64,000 nucleotides of DNA. Origin: Bacteroidota bacterium. GTDB taxonomy: Bacteria; Bacteroidota; Bacteroidia; Chitinophagales; Chitinophagaceae. The stretch covers positions 62,001 to 126,000 of the forward strand of contig JAFEAJ010000005.1 in assembly GCA_018266455.1 (NCBI GenBank), written 5' to 3'. The position numbers and the translations under genes were made by a program. Under the pieces are notes generated by a model. The model saw only the letters and a list, made by a program, of their open reading frames with translations. It did not search any database and was not told where the DNA came from. Below are positions 45,040 through 53,930 of the stretch, in pieces. Every line of letters begins with the position of its first letter. Positions within the stretch are counted from its first letter, which is position 1.

Positions 45040-45279
45040 ATGGGCAGGACAATTATAGACGTGAGGACACCCCAGGAATTTTTAGCGGGGCATGTGAAAG
45101 GGTCGGTCAATATTCCTTTACAGGAACTTGAATCAAGGCTTGACGAAGTAAAGCAAATGCAAGGGGAAATTGTTTTGTGCTGTGCTTCAGGTGCACGGAG
45201 CGCTAGAGCGTATGGCTTTTTAAGGCAACAGGGGCTGAATACCGTATCGAACGGAGGCTCATGGGTGGATATCGATTAA
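45040..45279 (+). CDS. Small rhodanese-like sulfurtransferase
   Basis: A 79-residue single rhodanese domain. It starts directly at TIIDVRTPQEFLAGHVKGSVNIP and has an active-site loop CCASGARSA, in which the second cysteine is the sulfur carrier. It is shorter than the usual ~100 residues because the first helix is missing. It heads a run of redox/sulfur genes; a second rhodanese follows after 31 nt. Confidence 0.9.
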   Translation: MGRTIIDVRTPQEFLAGHVKGSVNIPLQELESRLDEVKQMQGEIVLCCASGARSARAYGFLRQQGLNTVSNGGSWVDID

Positions 45280-45310
45280 ATTTTTGTTTACCAGTTAAAT
45301 ATCTCAACAA

Positions 45311-45625
45311 ATGATCGGATTGATAAAAAAAATTTTCAGCAAGGCGCCAAAGACAGATTTTGCAAAACTGATCTCAGAAGGCGCAGTGGTTTTAGATGTG
45401 CGCACAAAAGGTGAATATGCGGGCGGTCACGTAAAAAATTCTGTGAACATCCCTCTGAACGAATTGCAGGGCAAGCTTGGCAAATTAAAAAAAGACAAAG
45501 CAATCATTACCTGTTGTGCATCCGGGATGAGGAGCGCTTCCGCGAAAAACATACTGAAATCGAATGGCTTTACCGATGTGCACAATGGCGGCAGTTGGAT
45601 GAGCGTAAACAGGCATGCAAAATGA
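45311..45625 (+). CDS. Rhodanese-like sulfurtransferase
   Basis: A 104-residue rhodanese domain with the active-site loop ITCCASGMRSAS. The core (VVLDVRTKGEYAGGHVKNSVNIP, then NGGSWM at the end) is closely similar to the preceding gene, indicating a tandem duplication with divergence. The extra N-terminus (MIGLIKKIFSKAPKTDFAKLI) is basic. Its stop overlaps the next gene's ATG by 4 nt (ATGA). Confidence 0.92.
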   Translation: MIGLIKKIFSKAPKTDFAKLISEGAVVLDVRTKGEYAGGHVKNSVNIPLNELQGKLGKLKKDKAIITCCASGMRSASAKNILKSNGFTDVHNGGSWMSVNRHAK

Positions 45626-45873
45626 ACAGCATTAAACAAATGATATTTTCCGGCTGGCACCTGGCACGCATTATCCGCCTGGCATTTGGGATGATCATGT
45701 CCATAAACGCCATAGCCACGCACGATCCCTTATCGGGAATCATTGGCGCTCTTTTTCTTTTCCAGGCAGTAACAAACACCGGTTGCTGCGGAACAAGTTG
45801 CGCAGCGCCACTGCGCAGCCAGAAAGAGGCTGATGAAAAAGAAATCGTTTTTGAAGAAGTAAAAAGCGAATAA
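45622..45873 (+). CDS. Small membrane protein with Cys-Cys motif in rhodanese/thioredoxin cluster
   Basis: An 83-residue protein with two hydrophobic helices (LARIIRLAFGMIMSINAIA and SGIIGALFLFQAVTN) followed by GCCGTSCAAP and a charged tail. YgaP-like and DUF2892-like small membrane proteins near rhodaneses have this look. The start was taken at MNSIKQM, overlapping the preceding stop by 4 nt, rather than a much longer frame that runs back into the rhodanese gene. Cysteines suggest a redox or sulfur-handling partner of the neighbouring enzymes. Confidence 0.75.
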   Translation: MNSIKQMIFSGWHLARIIRLAFGMIMSINAIATHDPLSGIIGALFLFQAVTNTGCCGTSCAAPLRSQKEADEKEIVFEEVKSE

Positions 45874-45879
45874 TACAAT

Positions 45880-46194
45880 ATGGGAACAACAACAAAACAG
45901 CTCACTTTTTCGGAAATTATCCGGTCGCCTAAACCAGTGCTGGTAGATTTTTCTGCTGAATGGTGCGGCCCTTGTAAAATGATGAAGCCCATCCTGGATG
46001 AACTAAAATCCAAAATAGGGGATAAAGCTACCATCCTGAAAGTGGATGTTGACAAAAACTCGCTGGCTGCAAGTGCTTACAATATTCAAGGCGTGCCAAC
46101 CCTTATACTGTTTAAAAATGGCGAAGCGTTATGGAGAAAATCGGGCGTAACAAGCGCTGACAGCCTGCAACAGCTCATAGAAAATAATTTATAG
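45880..46194 (+). CDS. Thioredoxin
   Basis: A 104-residue thioredoxin with the classical active site WCGPCK (about residues 30-35 in [17 protein letters not shown]) and the cis-proline loop [12 protein letters not shown]. No signal peptide, so cytosolic. It begins 6 nt after the small membrane protein gene and is part of the rhodanese operon, where it may reduce the persulfide or disulfide formed on the rhodaneses. Confidence 0.95.
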   Translation: MGTTTKQLTFSEIIRSPKPVLVDFSAEWCGPCKMMKPILDELKSKIGDKATILKVDVDKNSLAASAYNIQGVPTLILFKNGEALWRKSGVTSADSLQQLIENNL

Positions 46195-46324
46195 TAAAAA
46201 GGGCAGCACATTTTTATAATGTTGGCGTTAAACCAGGAGCAAAGGCTTTGCCTCATGGTATTGCAGCCTTGTGCTAAAAACCTCAATGCCTCCGGAAATA
46301 AGAATATGCTAAAATTAATATAAC

Positions 46325-46525
46325 ATGGCGCTTAAAAAGGTAGACTGGACAGTATGGTTAAGCAGGTTGCTTCGCTGGGGATTTGGTGGGCTAACCATTT
46401 GGGCAGGAATTCGCTACGATTACCAATGGCCGGTGATTATTTTTGGCGCCCTATTTTTTGTTACAGGGTTTTTCAGGCCAAGAAGGTGTGTTGATGGGGG
46501 GTGCAACATGCAAAAAAATAATTAA
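46325..46525 (+). CDS. Small membrane protein, YgaP/DUF2892-like
   Basis: A 66-residue protein with two hydrophobic helices (RLLRWGFGGLTIWAGI and PVIIFGALFFVTGFF) and a basic, cysteine-containing tail (RPRRCVDGGCNM). It resembles the small membrane protein three genes upstream in layout and is probably part of the same cluster, although a 130-nt gap separates it from thioredoxin. Confidence 0.65.
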   Translation: MALKKVDWTVWLSRLLRWGFGGLTIWAGIRYDYQWPVIIFGALFFVTGFFRPRRCVDGGCNMQKNN

Positions 46526-46953
46526 GTGAAGGCAAATAAGCCATCTCTTCCTTTTACCAGGGTTTTAAGTTTTGGCCAAGGTGATCACCTCTTTATTATA
46601 TCTCTTAATTGCCCTAAAAAACGGTCGAATGATTTAGGGCTATCTGTCATCACTTATGCACCTGCCATCAATTAGGCCTTGCAATCATCCACAGGATAAG
46701 AAATCATTAAACTGCTTTGCATTGTAAAAAACATAAGCCAGAAAGAAGTTGCTGAAAAATGATCTATTTCACAACCGGCGCTATAAAAATTTGAAAAAGC
46801 GATTACACCAATGCTGATTTGTTTGAAAGGATCGGGGGCAGTTCCGGAATGTTCTGAAAAAGATTGGGAAATGATAAAATCCATTAACCCAAAAAAAACG
46901 GGATAGAGGTTGTTTTTTGAGACAGCCCTTTCATTCTCCCTTTATTTCTAAAT
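46526..46953. other. 428-nt intergenic region with two inverted repeats
   Basis: This lies between the convergent thioredoxin cluster and the efflux operon. It holds a perfect 12-bp palindrome AGGTGATCACCT (46579-46590) and a hairpin GCCCTAAA/TTTAGGGC with a 14-nt loop (46611-46618, 46633-46640). Either may end transcription, but neither has a good T tract. I see no credible gene; the 70-residue minus-strand frame here lacks any family likeness. Confidence 0.55.
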
Positions 46954-48036
46954 TTATTCCATCACTTTTCCTTCTTTAATTTCATCGTTGGCATTGATGA
47001 TCACTTTTTCGCCGGGCTGCAGTTTGCCGTATACTTCCACCGATGCAGCATTCTCGTTGCCGGTGGCAACATCCACTTTCCTGATTATATTATCGTTCAG
47101 TATCAGCACGTATTTCCTTTCGGTAGAAGTGATCACTGCGGTTTTCGGAACACTGAGCGCATTGGGGTTTCCTTTAGCATCAAAGACCACGTCTGCATAC
47201 ATGCCCGGCGCCAGCAGGCCTTCGCTGTTTTTTACGTCGGCCTCGATCCTTTCCGTGCGGTATTGCTGGTTTATGTTATGGGAGGTGCGCACAATAATGC
47301 CAGTCATTTTTTTGCCCTTTAAAGCATTCACATAAAAAGCTACTGTATCTTTTTTGCTCAGGAAATCTGATAGTGCTTCGGGAATATCGACCTGCAGGCG
47401 CAAATGAGCGGTTTGCTTGAGCTCGAGCATGGGCATATTGTCTTTGGCATTGGCGCTTACCAGCGCACCCGGATGAACGTTGCGCTGGGTGATGACCCCT
47501 TCAAAAGGCGCAACGACCCGAAGGTAGCCCATCATGGTTTGCTGCATTTCCCAATTTGCTTTTTCGGCATTGCTCTGTGCGCTGTCGGCCTGCATATTTT
47601 CTTTAGCAGTGGAAAGGTCGAGCGGGGAAATTGCACCGGGGGTTTTTGCTGCTTCGAGCAGGCGCAGGTAATGTTCTTTGCTGATTGCAAAATTAGCTTT
47701 GCTCCTCGCATATTTTTCCTTAGCCTGTACCGTTGCCTGCAGCAGCTCAGGGGCTTCTAAAGTCATAAGCAATTGGCCCGGGGCCACGCGGCTGCCAATG
47801 TCAACCAGTACCTCCTTAACATACCCGTTCACCTTAGGGAAAATGCTTACCTCTTCATAAGCTGCCAATTGGGCCGGCAGCTTCATTACACTTGAAACAC
47901 CAGCTTTTTCAATAACAGCCGTCTGGTAAACCGGGGCTATTGTTTTTTTTGCCGCGGTATCGGTTTCATTTCCTTCAGAAGAAGTGCAGGCTGCAAAGCC
48001 AAGCGCAATGATTATAAAAAAAAGATTCTTATTCAT
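46954..48036 (-). CDS. RND efflux periplasmic adaptor lipoprotein
   Basis: A 360-residue membrane-fusion protein. The lipobox IIALGFAACTSSEG anchors it to the inner membrane. The barrel-sandwich and hairpin part (VNGYVKEVLVDIGSRVAPGQLLMTLEAPEL, then an alanine/glutamate coiled hairpin, then VVAPFEGVITQRNVHPGALV) and the C-terminal beta domain (LLAPGMYADVVF) are standard. The start at MNKNLFF was chosen so that the signal peptide is N-terminal. It is the last gene of the operon, with the permease stop 10 nt upstream. Confidence 0.93.
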   Translation of the reverse strand: MNKNLFFIIIALGFAACTSSEGNETDTAAKKTIAPVYQTAVIEKAGVSSVMKLPAQLAAYEEVSIFPKVNGYVKEVLVDIGSRVAPGQLLMTLEAPELLQATVQAKEKYARSKANFAISKEHYLRLLEAAKTPGAISPLDLSTAKENMQADSAQSNAEKANWEMQQTMMGYLRVVAPFEGVITQRNVHPGALVSANAKDNMPMLELKQTAHLRLQVDIPEALSDFLSKKDTVAFYVNALKGKKMTGIIVRTSHNINQQYRTERIEADVKNSEGLLAPGMYADVVFDAKGNPNALSVPKTAVITSTERKYVLILNDNIIRKVDVATGNENAASVEVYGKLQPGEKVIINANDEIKEGKVME

Positions 48037-48046
48037 ATTTTTTTTG

Positions 48047-51000
48047 TTAGTTGTTGATCCCGTCTGGTAAAAGAGACGGTGAAGTGAATGGTTTTTTTTG
48101 TTGTACCCAGCCATATACCAGTGGCACGATCAGCAATGCAGCAAAGGTTGAAAATATCAGCCCGCCAATCACTGCTCTGCCAAGGGGCGCAGACTGGTCG
48201 CCGGCTTCGCCAAGCCCGCTTGCCATTGGTATCATGCCTGCAATCATGGCCAAGCTGGTCATCAGAATTGGCCGCAAGCGGATGCTGGCTGCAACCGAAG
48301 CCGCTTTGAAAGGATCTTTATATTCAATCCTTAATGCTTCTGCATTGGTTACAATCAATATGGCATTGGCAACAGAAACGCCCACAGACATGATAATGCC
48401 CATATACGATTGCAGGTTGAGCGTTGCGCCGGTAGCAAGCAATAACAGCATAGACCCCAGCAGTACCGCAGGAACCGTGGATAGCACAGAAAGCGATAAC
48501 CCGAAGGACTGGTAATTGGCTGCCAAAAGCAAAAGTATTACTACAATTGCCGCAAGCAGGCCTGATTGCAGGCTGCCTAAAGTTTGTGTGAGCAATGACG
48601 ACATGCCGCGCATCTGCACAATGGTCCCCACAGGTGGGGTTCCTATTTCGTCAATTGCTTTTTGTACTGCTGATGTTGCAGCCCCAAGATCTTTTTTATA
48701 GATGTTGGCGCTCACCGTGACAAACCTTCTTGGGCCGCTTCTGTCGTATTCGCCGGGAAGCGTATCATAAGTAAGAGAGGCCACATCTGACAGCACAGGG
48801 CGGGGCTGCCCTTTCACCAGGGGAATAGCCTGCAATTGTTCGACCGAATTCATGATATACTCCGGCACCTGCACCTGCACCTGGTAAGTGTAAGCAACTC
48901 TTTTATCGAGCCATTGGTTTTTGTCAGTGAACCGGCTGGAAGAGGTGGCATCAGTTATGCTTCGCGACACGGTATTGATATCAAGCCCGAGTTGTGCAAG
49001 CTTAAACCTGTCAACAGAAATATTGATAACGGGAAAAGACAGCGGTTGCGCAATCATCACATCGCGGAGGTATTTTATATTTTCTAATTTTGCCGTAAGT
49101 TGTTCGGCATAACCTTTTATATCTGCAAGATTTTTGCCCGCTACACGAACTTCGATCGGAGTGGATGCGCCTTGTGCCATTATTTTTTCAGTCAATTCTA
49201 TAGGCTCAAAAGAAAGTTTAACATCGGGATATTGCGCATAAATATTTTTGCGCAACTTGTCTTTCAGGTCATCCATATTCGTTTTGTAACCCTCTTTCAT
49301 CTTTGCCTGAAGCACTGCCTCGTTCGTTCCGCTGTTGAACACATATAAGTTGCTTGTTCCATAACTGCTTGGCACCAGCCCAATATAACAGGAGCTTACT
49401 TCAAGATTATTATCAACAGTAGAATTAATAATGTTAAGGATGTCTTTAACTGCACGTTCGGTAACTTCCAGCCTTGTGCCTTCCGGCTCCCTGATCCTTA
49501 TCTGCAATTGCCCGTTATTGCTTTTGGGAAGCAGGTCTTCACCAATAATTTTAAAGCAAAAGCCCGCTGCGCCAAATGCAAGGACCAAATAGGCAGCAAC
49601 AATCCATTTTCTTTTGGGCATCCATTGATCAAGTCGGTTAGCCAAACCCATCTTAATCTTTTGAAAAAAACTGTCCCCCCCTGCATTTTCCTTGTCATGC
49701 CTGTTATGCTCGTCAACTTCGCTTACTTCATTATGGTCAAGCGCGAGGCCGGCGTGGGCATGGAACTGTTTGTGATGGAGCTGAAATTTTTCTTCCTTCA
49801 ATAACCAGTTTGATATTACAGGCACCAATGTTTGCGCTGCAATAAATGAAACAATCATGGCAAAAGCAATAGACAACGAAAGTGGGAGGAACATGGCTTT
49901 GGGTACCCCGGTCATTACAAAAGAAGGAGCGAACACAGCCAGGATACACAGCAGGATAAGCAATAAAGGGAAAGATATTTCATTGCATGCGTCAAAAATC
50001 GCCAGCCGCTTATTTTTACCCATTTCAAGGTGCTGGTGTATGTTTTCAATGGTAACTGTTGCCTGGTCAACCAATATGCCAATGGCAAGTGCAAGGCCGC
50101 TCAGCGTCATGATATTGATGGTTTGGCCAAACAGGTTCAAAAAAAGAACAGCGCTTAATATGGCTACCGGTATGGTGATGATCACCACCAGGCTGCTCCT
50201 GAGGTCACGAAGAAAAAGCAGCACCATCAACCCGGTGAGTATTGCTCCTAATATGCCTTCGGTCATCAAACTTTTCGCTGCATTGATCACAAAAACGGAT
50301 TGATCGAATTCATAGCTCAAATCCACATCGGCCGGAAGCAGGCTTTTCATTTCGGGTATTTTTGCTTTCAGCCCCTGCACTACTTCCCAGGTGGAAGCAT
50401 CCGCTGTTTTTACCACGGGCATATACACGGAGCGCTTCCCATTCACCAGCGCATAATCTACTGTTACGTCCGATGCGTCCTGCACCTTCGCAACATCATG
50501 AATGAACACGGTGTTGTTGCCTTGCGTTTTAACGGAGATGTTGCCAAAATCTTTTACTGCATCTTCAAGTGAATTAACGTTGGTAACATACATGATGCTG
50601 TCCACACGAAGATTGCCGGAAGGCGTCATCACATTATTTTTTGCAACTGCATCTACTATCTGATCCGGCGAAACATTATAGCTCCTTAATTTTTCGGGAT
50701 CCACGTTAATGATCACCGATCTTGAATTGGCGCCGAATGCCGGAGGCGCAGACAGCCCCCGCACAGTAGCAAACAATGGCCTTACCCTTGTTGCCACCAG
50801 GTCATATATTTCCTTCAGCGATTTTGTTTTGCTCCGGAACACCAGCTCGCCTACCGGTAAAGAAGAAGCGTCGAACCGGATTACCTGGGGCGGCAATGCG
50901 CCGGGCGGAAAAAATTTCATTACCCTATTCACCTGGAGGGCTACCTGCGCTGATGCTTCTGCCATATCTGTGCCTTCATAAAAAGAAAGCTTGATCAGCG

Positions 51001-51259
51001 TTAGCCCCTGGATATTTTTACTTTCAATGCTCCTTACCCCATTTATATAAAGAAACTGATCCTGCATGCGCGTTGAAAAAAAACCTTCCATCTGTTCCGG
51101 CGACATGCCGCCATAAGATTCAATAACATAAATAGTAGGAAGGTTCAGAGACGGGAAAATGTCAATAGGAATTTTTTTTACCGCAAGCACGGAAAATATT
51201 AAAAGCCCCATAAAGATGACCAGCACGGTGATGGGCCTTTTTAATGCTGCTTTTACCAT
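48047..51259 (-). CDS. RND-family efflux permease
   Basis: A 1070-residue inner-membrane pump of the AcrB/CusA superfamily with 12 membrane segments and two large periplasmic loops. Family landmarks: IPIDIFPSLNLPTIYV, EGILGAILTGLMVLLFLRDLRSSLVV, GLALAIGILVDQATVTIENI (with the proton-relay Asp), and IRLRPILMTSLAMIAGMIPMA near the C-terminus. A His-rich cytosolic loop (QLHHKQFHAHAG to DEHNRHDKE, about 490-520) is unusual and could bind metal. It forms one operon with the TolC-type gene and the adaptor. Substrate unknown. Confidence 0.95.
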   Translation of the reverse strand: MVKAALKRPITVLVIFMGLLIFSVLAVKKIPIDIFPSLNLPTIYVIESYGGMSPEQMEGFFSTRMQDQFLYINGVRSIESKNIQGLTLIKLSFYEGTDMAEASAQVALQVNRVMKFFPPGALPPQVIRFDASSLPVGELVFRSKTKSLKEIYDLVATRVRPLFATVRGLSAPPAFGANSRSVIINVDPEKLRSYNVSPDQIVDAVAKNNVMTPSGNLRVDSIMYVTNVNSLEDAVKDFGNISVKTQGNNTVFIHDVAKVQDASDVTVDYALVNGKRSVYMPVVKTADASTWEVVQGLKAKIPEMKSLLPADVDLSYEFDQSVFVINAAKSLMTEGILGAILTGLMVLLFLRDLRSSLVVIITIPVAILSAVLFLNLFGQTINIMTLSGLALAIGILVDQATVTIENIHQHLEMGKNKRLAIFDACNEISFPLLLILLCILAVFAPSFVMTGVPKAMFLPLSLSIAFAMIVSFIAAQTLVPVISNWLLKEEKFQLHHKQFHAHAGLALDHNEVSEVDEHNRHDKENAGGDSFFQKIKMGLANRLDQWMPKRKWIVAAYLVLAFGAAGFCFKIIGEDLLPKSNNGQLQIRIREPEGTRLEVTERAVKDILNIINSTVDNNLEVSSCYIGLVPSSYGTSNLYVFNSGTNEAVLQAKMKEGYKTNMDDLKDKLRKNIYAQYPDVKLSFEPIELTEKIMAQGASTPIEVRVAGKNLADIKGYAEQLTAKLENIKYLRDVMIAQPLSFPVINISVDRFKLAQLGLDINTVSRSITDATSSSRFTDKNQWLDKRVAYTYQVQVQVPEYIMNSVEQLQAIPLVKGQPRPVLSDVASLTYDTLPGEYDRSGPRRFVTVSANIYKKDLGAATSAVQKAIDEIGTPPVGTIVQMRGMSSLLTQTLGSLQSGLLAAIVVILLLLAANYQSFGLSLSVLSTVPAVLLGSMLLLLATGATLNLQSYMGIIMSVGVSVANAILIVTNAEALRIEYKDPFKAASVAASIRLRPILMTSLAMIAGMIPMASGLGEAGDQSAPLGRAVIGGLIFSTFAALLIVPLVYGWVQQKKPFTSPSLLPDGINN

Positions 51260-51264
51260 GCAAA

Positions 51265-52668
51265 TTATTTTTTAATAGATTGAATGAATACATCAAGATT
51301 GCCTGTGGCTGCCGCTTTGTCCAGGTTGGCCAGCAGCCAGTCGCTTAAAGTCTGCACATAGTCGGACTGAGCACGATAAAGCACAAACGAAGCGTTAGTC
51401 AAATCAATCAGGTTAATAATGCCTGCCTTGTATTGAGCTGTTTTTTGATCATAGGTATCTTGAGATGATTTTATCTGGACAGGGATCTCCATTAAATTCT
51501 TCATTGAAGTTTTAATGGATTCATCAGCCAGGTTGCTCACGTTCTGCAAAGAAAGTTCCTGTTGCTGCATGCCATAATCACTGGCAATGGTGTTGAAGTG
51601 GCTTATTGCCAGCTTGTCTTTTCGGTGAACCACATTGAAAAGGTCATACACCAAACTAGCCCCAATCATATAATTGAAGCGCTGGTAACCGAGGCCCTGA
51701 TCGAGTGATTTGTAATTGCCCGCATAGTCAATACTCGATCCCCTTGCCCACCCGCTCGCATTCAGGAAAACCCTTGGCAAATAACTTTTCTTTACCAGGG
51801 TTTCCGTTTGTTTGTACAGCAGCTCTTCCTTATTATAGTAATCGATAATTGGGTTGGCAAAGCCACCAGGTGCTTTTGCGGCTGATAAACCAGAAAGCGC
51901 CGACAAAGAATTCCTGGTTGATGTAGTATCAATTAAAAATTTATCGGGCGAAATGCCCGTTAAATAATACAGTTGCTGTTGCAACGACCTGATATTGCCA
52001 TCAGTTTGATTAAAAGTAACCCTGCTTTTTGATAGCTCGGCCATGGCTAAAGATGAATCGGCACCTGCTTTAATACCGCTCATCGTTACCGCTTCGATTA
52101 TTTTATAAATTGCTTCATAACGAGCAACATTTTGCTGTTCGATAGCAAGCTGGAACTGGTTCTTAAGGACATTAAAATACAATTTGCCAACCTGCCATTT
52201 GAGCAAATATTTTTCCCGGTCCAAATCAGCCTGGGTTAGCGCCGAATAAGCTTTGGCATTATCCTGCTTTGCTTTTTTAAGCCCGAAATCAAGCAGTTCA
52301 TACTGGCTTTGGAAAATGGCGATGTTGCCCACGGCAGATTGATAATCGTTCGATGCCCGCACACCGCTTGAGGTGGAAGGTATAATGCCATAAGAAAGAT
52401 AAGAACCCGGAATAGAGTTGTCTGTGCCCAAGGCCAGTTCATCAGCCACAAAGGCGCTCGGCAAAAAAGAATGCCTGGCATCAACAACAGTGGCTTTAGC
52501 TGCATCGACTAAAGCCTGCTTTTGCAAAAGAACAGGCAAATGGTGTTCGGCAGAATCAATAAAATCAGATAATGAATAGTTGCGTTTTTGTTGTGCCTGC
52601 AGAATATTCGTAAACAATAATGCTGTGAATAATAAAACCCAAGTTGTTTTTTTTAAAATAACAACCAT
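51265..52668 (-). CDS. TolC-family outer-membrane efflux channel
   Basis: A 467-residue protein with a signal peptide (TWVLLFTALLFTNILQAQ). It has the two long helical repeats of TolC-type channels, with QKQALVDAAKATVVDARHSFLPS in the first and DLTNASFVLYRAQSDYVQTLSDW in the second. It makes the outer-membrane exit for the RND pump whose gene begins 5 nt downstream. Confidence 0.93.
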   Translation of the reverse strand: MVVILKKTTWVLLFTALLFTNILQAQQKRNYSLSDFIDSAEHHLPVLLQKQALVDAAKATVVDARHSFLPSAFVADELALGTDNSIPGSYLSYGIIPSTSSGVRASNDYQSAVGNIAIFQSQYELLDFGLKKAKQDNAKAYSALTQADLDREKYLLKWQVGKLYFNVLKNQFQLAIEQQNVARYEAIYKIIEAVTMSGIKAGADSSLAMAELSKSRVTFNQTDGNIRSLQQQLYYLTGISPDKFLIDTTSTRNSLSALSGLSAAKAPGGFANPIIDYYNKEELLYKQTETLVKKSYLPRVFLNASGWARGSSIDYAGNYKSLDQGLGYQRFNYMIGASLVYDLFNVVHRKDKLAISHFNTIASDYGMQQQELSLQNVSNLADESIKTSMKNLMEIPVQIKSSQDTYDQKTAQYKAGIINLIDLTNASFVLYRAQSDYVQTLSDWLLANLDKAAATGNLDVFIQSIKK

Positions 52669-52716
52669 GTAACCAATTTTAGTTGAAATGAATAAATCCT
52701 AAAAGAAGATATGATG

Positions 52717-53100
52717 TTAAGATAGGGGATTGGGAGGGCCTCTCAGGCTTGTGGCATTTAATTTTCTCACGGCCAGATAACTACTTTGCTCACGGCTTTT
52801 ATTAGAAACAAGGCGATAAAAAGCCCGAAAGCCATAATCAAATACAGGTAACATTACAGCATCCTGAGGCTGGAACCTTTTGTTAAGGTAACAAAGCAGT
52901 TTCCCGGGATTATGAGTGTTTTTGTATGCCAGTTTTTCAGATGCGGCCTGAGCAGGGAAATGTGCGCGAAAGCCCAAAGATTGCTGTGAGTTTGCAGAAG
53001 TATATCGCAAAAAAAACTGCACACTAAAAAAGCTAAAATAAACCACCAGCAAAAGCAGTTTAAAAAAAAGCTTCGTGCAATTCTTTCTTCCAAAAAACAT
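52717..53100 (-). CDS. Small membrane or secreted leader protein of the efflux operon
   Basis: A 127-residue protein with one strong hydrophobic segment (LFFKLLLLVVYFSFFSVQFFL, about 11-31) and a polar C-terminal part ending in SLRGPP and a few residues. Short proteins with a C-terminal LRGPP before TolC/RND operons occur, as I recall, in other Bacteroidota, which together with the promoter box immediately upstream favours a real gene. The start was set at MFFGRKN (53100), 7 nt after TATCTTTG; the longer frame begins upstream of the promoter. Function unknown. Confidence 0.55.
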   Translation of the reverse strand: MFFGRKNCTKLFFKLLLLVVYFSFFSVQFFLRYTSANSQQSLGFRAHFPAQAASEKLAYKNTHNPGKLLCYLNKRFQPQDAVMLPVFDYGFRAFYRLVSNKSREQSSYLAVRKLNATSLRGPPNPLS

Positions 53101-53107
53101 AAGGCTG

Positions 53108-53115
53108 CAAAGATA
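53108..53115 (-). promoter_or_regulatory. -7 box (TATCTTTG) of the efflux operon
   Basis: The minus strand reads TATATCTTTGCAGCC, containing an exact TAnnTTTG, 7 nt before the ATG at 53100. No -33 match is seen. The message would be nearly leaderless for the small gene and then run into the TolC, RND and adaptor genes. Confidence 0.55.
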
Positions 53116-53213
53116 TATAAAGCTTATGCCTTTTTGTCCGCGTTTGTAAAAAAACTTGCAATCGTTTAACAAAACTATCTGTAATCAGCTACTTTTACGG
53201 CAAATTTCTATTC

Positions 53214-53861
53214 ATGGCATTCAATTCAATTATGAAAATCTTTATGCCAAAGGACAGGGTCTTTTATTCTTTATTTGAAGAAGTAGCAGATAATGTTTCG
53301 ATGATGGGCAGGCTAATGAAAGAAATTGTAAAAGAACCTGATTTTGATAAAAGAGCGGCCATCATCTCAAAAGTTGAGGACCAGGAGCATGTCAATGATG
53401 ATTTAACGCATCAGATATTTACAGAACTGGGAAGGAATTTTATAACGCCGTTTGACAGGGAAGACATCCACTATCTTGCCATTGCACTGGATGACATTTG
53501 CGATTACATCTATTCTGCTGCCAAAAAAATCAATTTTTATAAAGTCAACCCGAATGATGCGGGGATCCAAAAAATGGCCGACCTGATCGATCAGGGGGCA
53601 GAACAAATAAAAATCGCAGTTAAGGAATTGCGCAACATGCGCAACATGCGCAACATCACTGACGCGCTGGTCAAGGTGAACAGTATAGAAAACCAGGCTG
53701 ATGACATTTTTGATTTGAGCATTGACCGGCTTTTCGAAACTGAGCCCGATGCAAAAGAGGTTATCAAAAAAAGAGAAATTTACCAGGTAATGGAAATTGT
53801 TACCGATAAATGCGAGGATGCTGCGAACGTGATAGAATCCATCATAATTAAGTACGCTTAA
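53214..53861 (+). CDS. DUF47-family PhoU-like protein, Pit accessory
   Basis: A 215-residue helical protein of the DUF47 family, distant relatives of PhoU that accompany PiT phosphate transporters. Acidic, metal-binding-like stretches are ALDDICDYIYSAAKKI and IVTDKCEDAANVIESIIIKYA. It is 69 nt upstream of the PiT gene. A 9-nt unit (CGCAACATG) is present three times in a row at 53631-53657, giving Arg-Asn-Met/Ile triplets that may be a recent in-frame expansion. Confidence 0.92.
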   Translation: MAFNSIMKIFMPKDRVFYSLFEEVADNVSMMGRLMKEIVKEPDFDKRAAIISKVEDQEHVNDDLTHQIFTELGRNFITPFDREDIHYLAIALDDICDYIYSAAKKINFYKVNPNDAGIQKMADLIDQGAEQIKIAVKELRNMRNMRNITDALVKVNSIENQADDIFDLSIDRLFETEPDAKEVIKKREIYQVMEIVTDKCEDAANVIESIIIKYA

Positions 53862-53930
53862 AAAGCGTAGGTACTACAAAATTGCGCAATCAGCATGGCT
53901 GCAATACAATAAATCAACAAACAACTGCTT

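Noticed and set aside
46672..46884. A 70-residue minus-strand frame in the intergenic region before the efflux operon
   Set aside because: No signal, repeats or family likeness, and the amino-acid composition looks random. A ~30-residue plus-strand frame at about 46810-46906 was dropped for the same reason.
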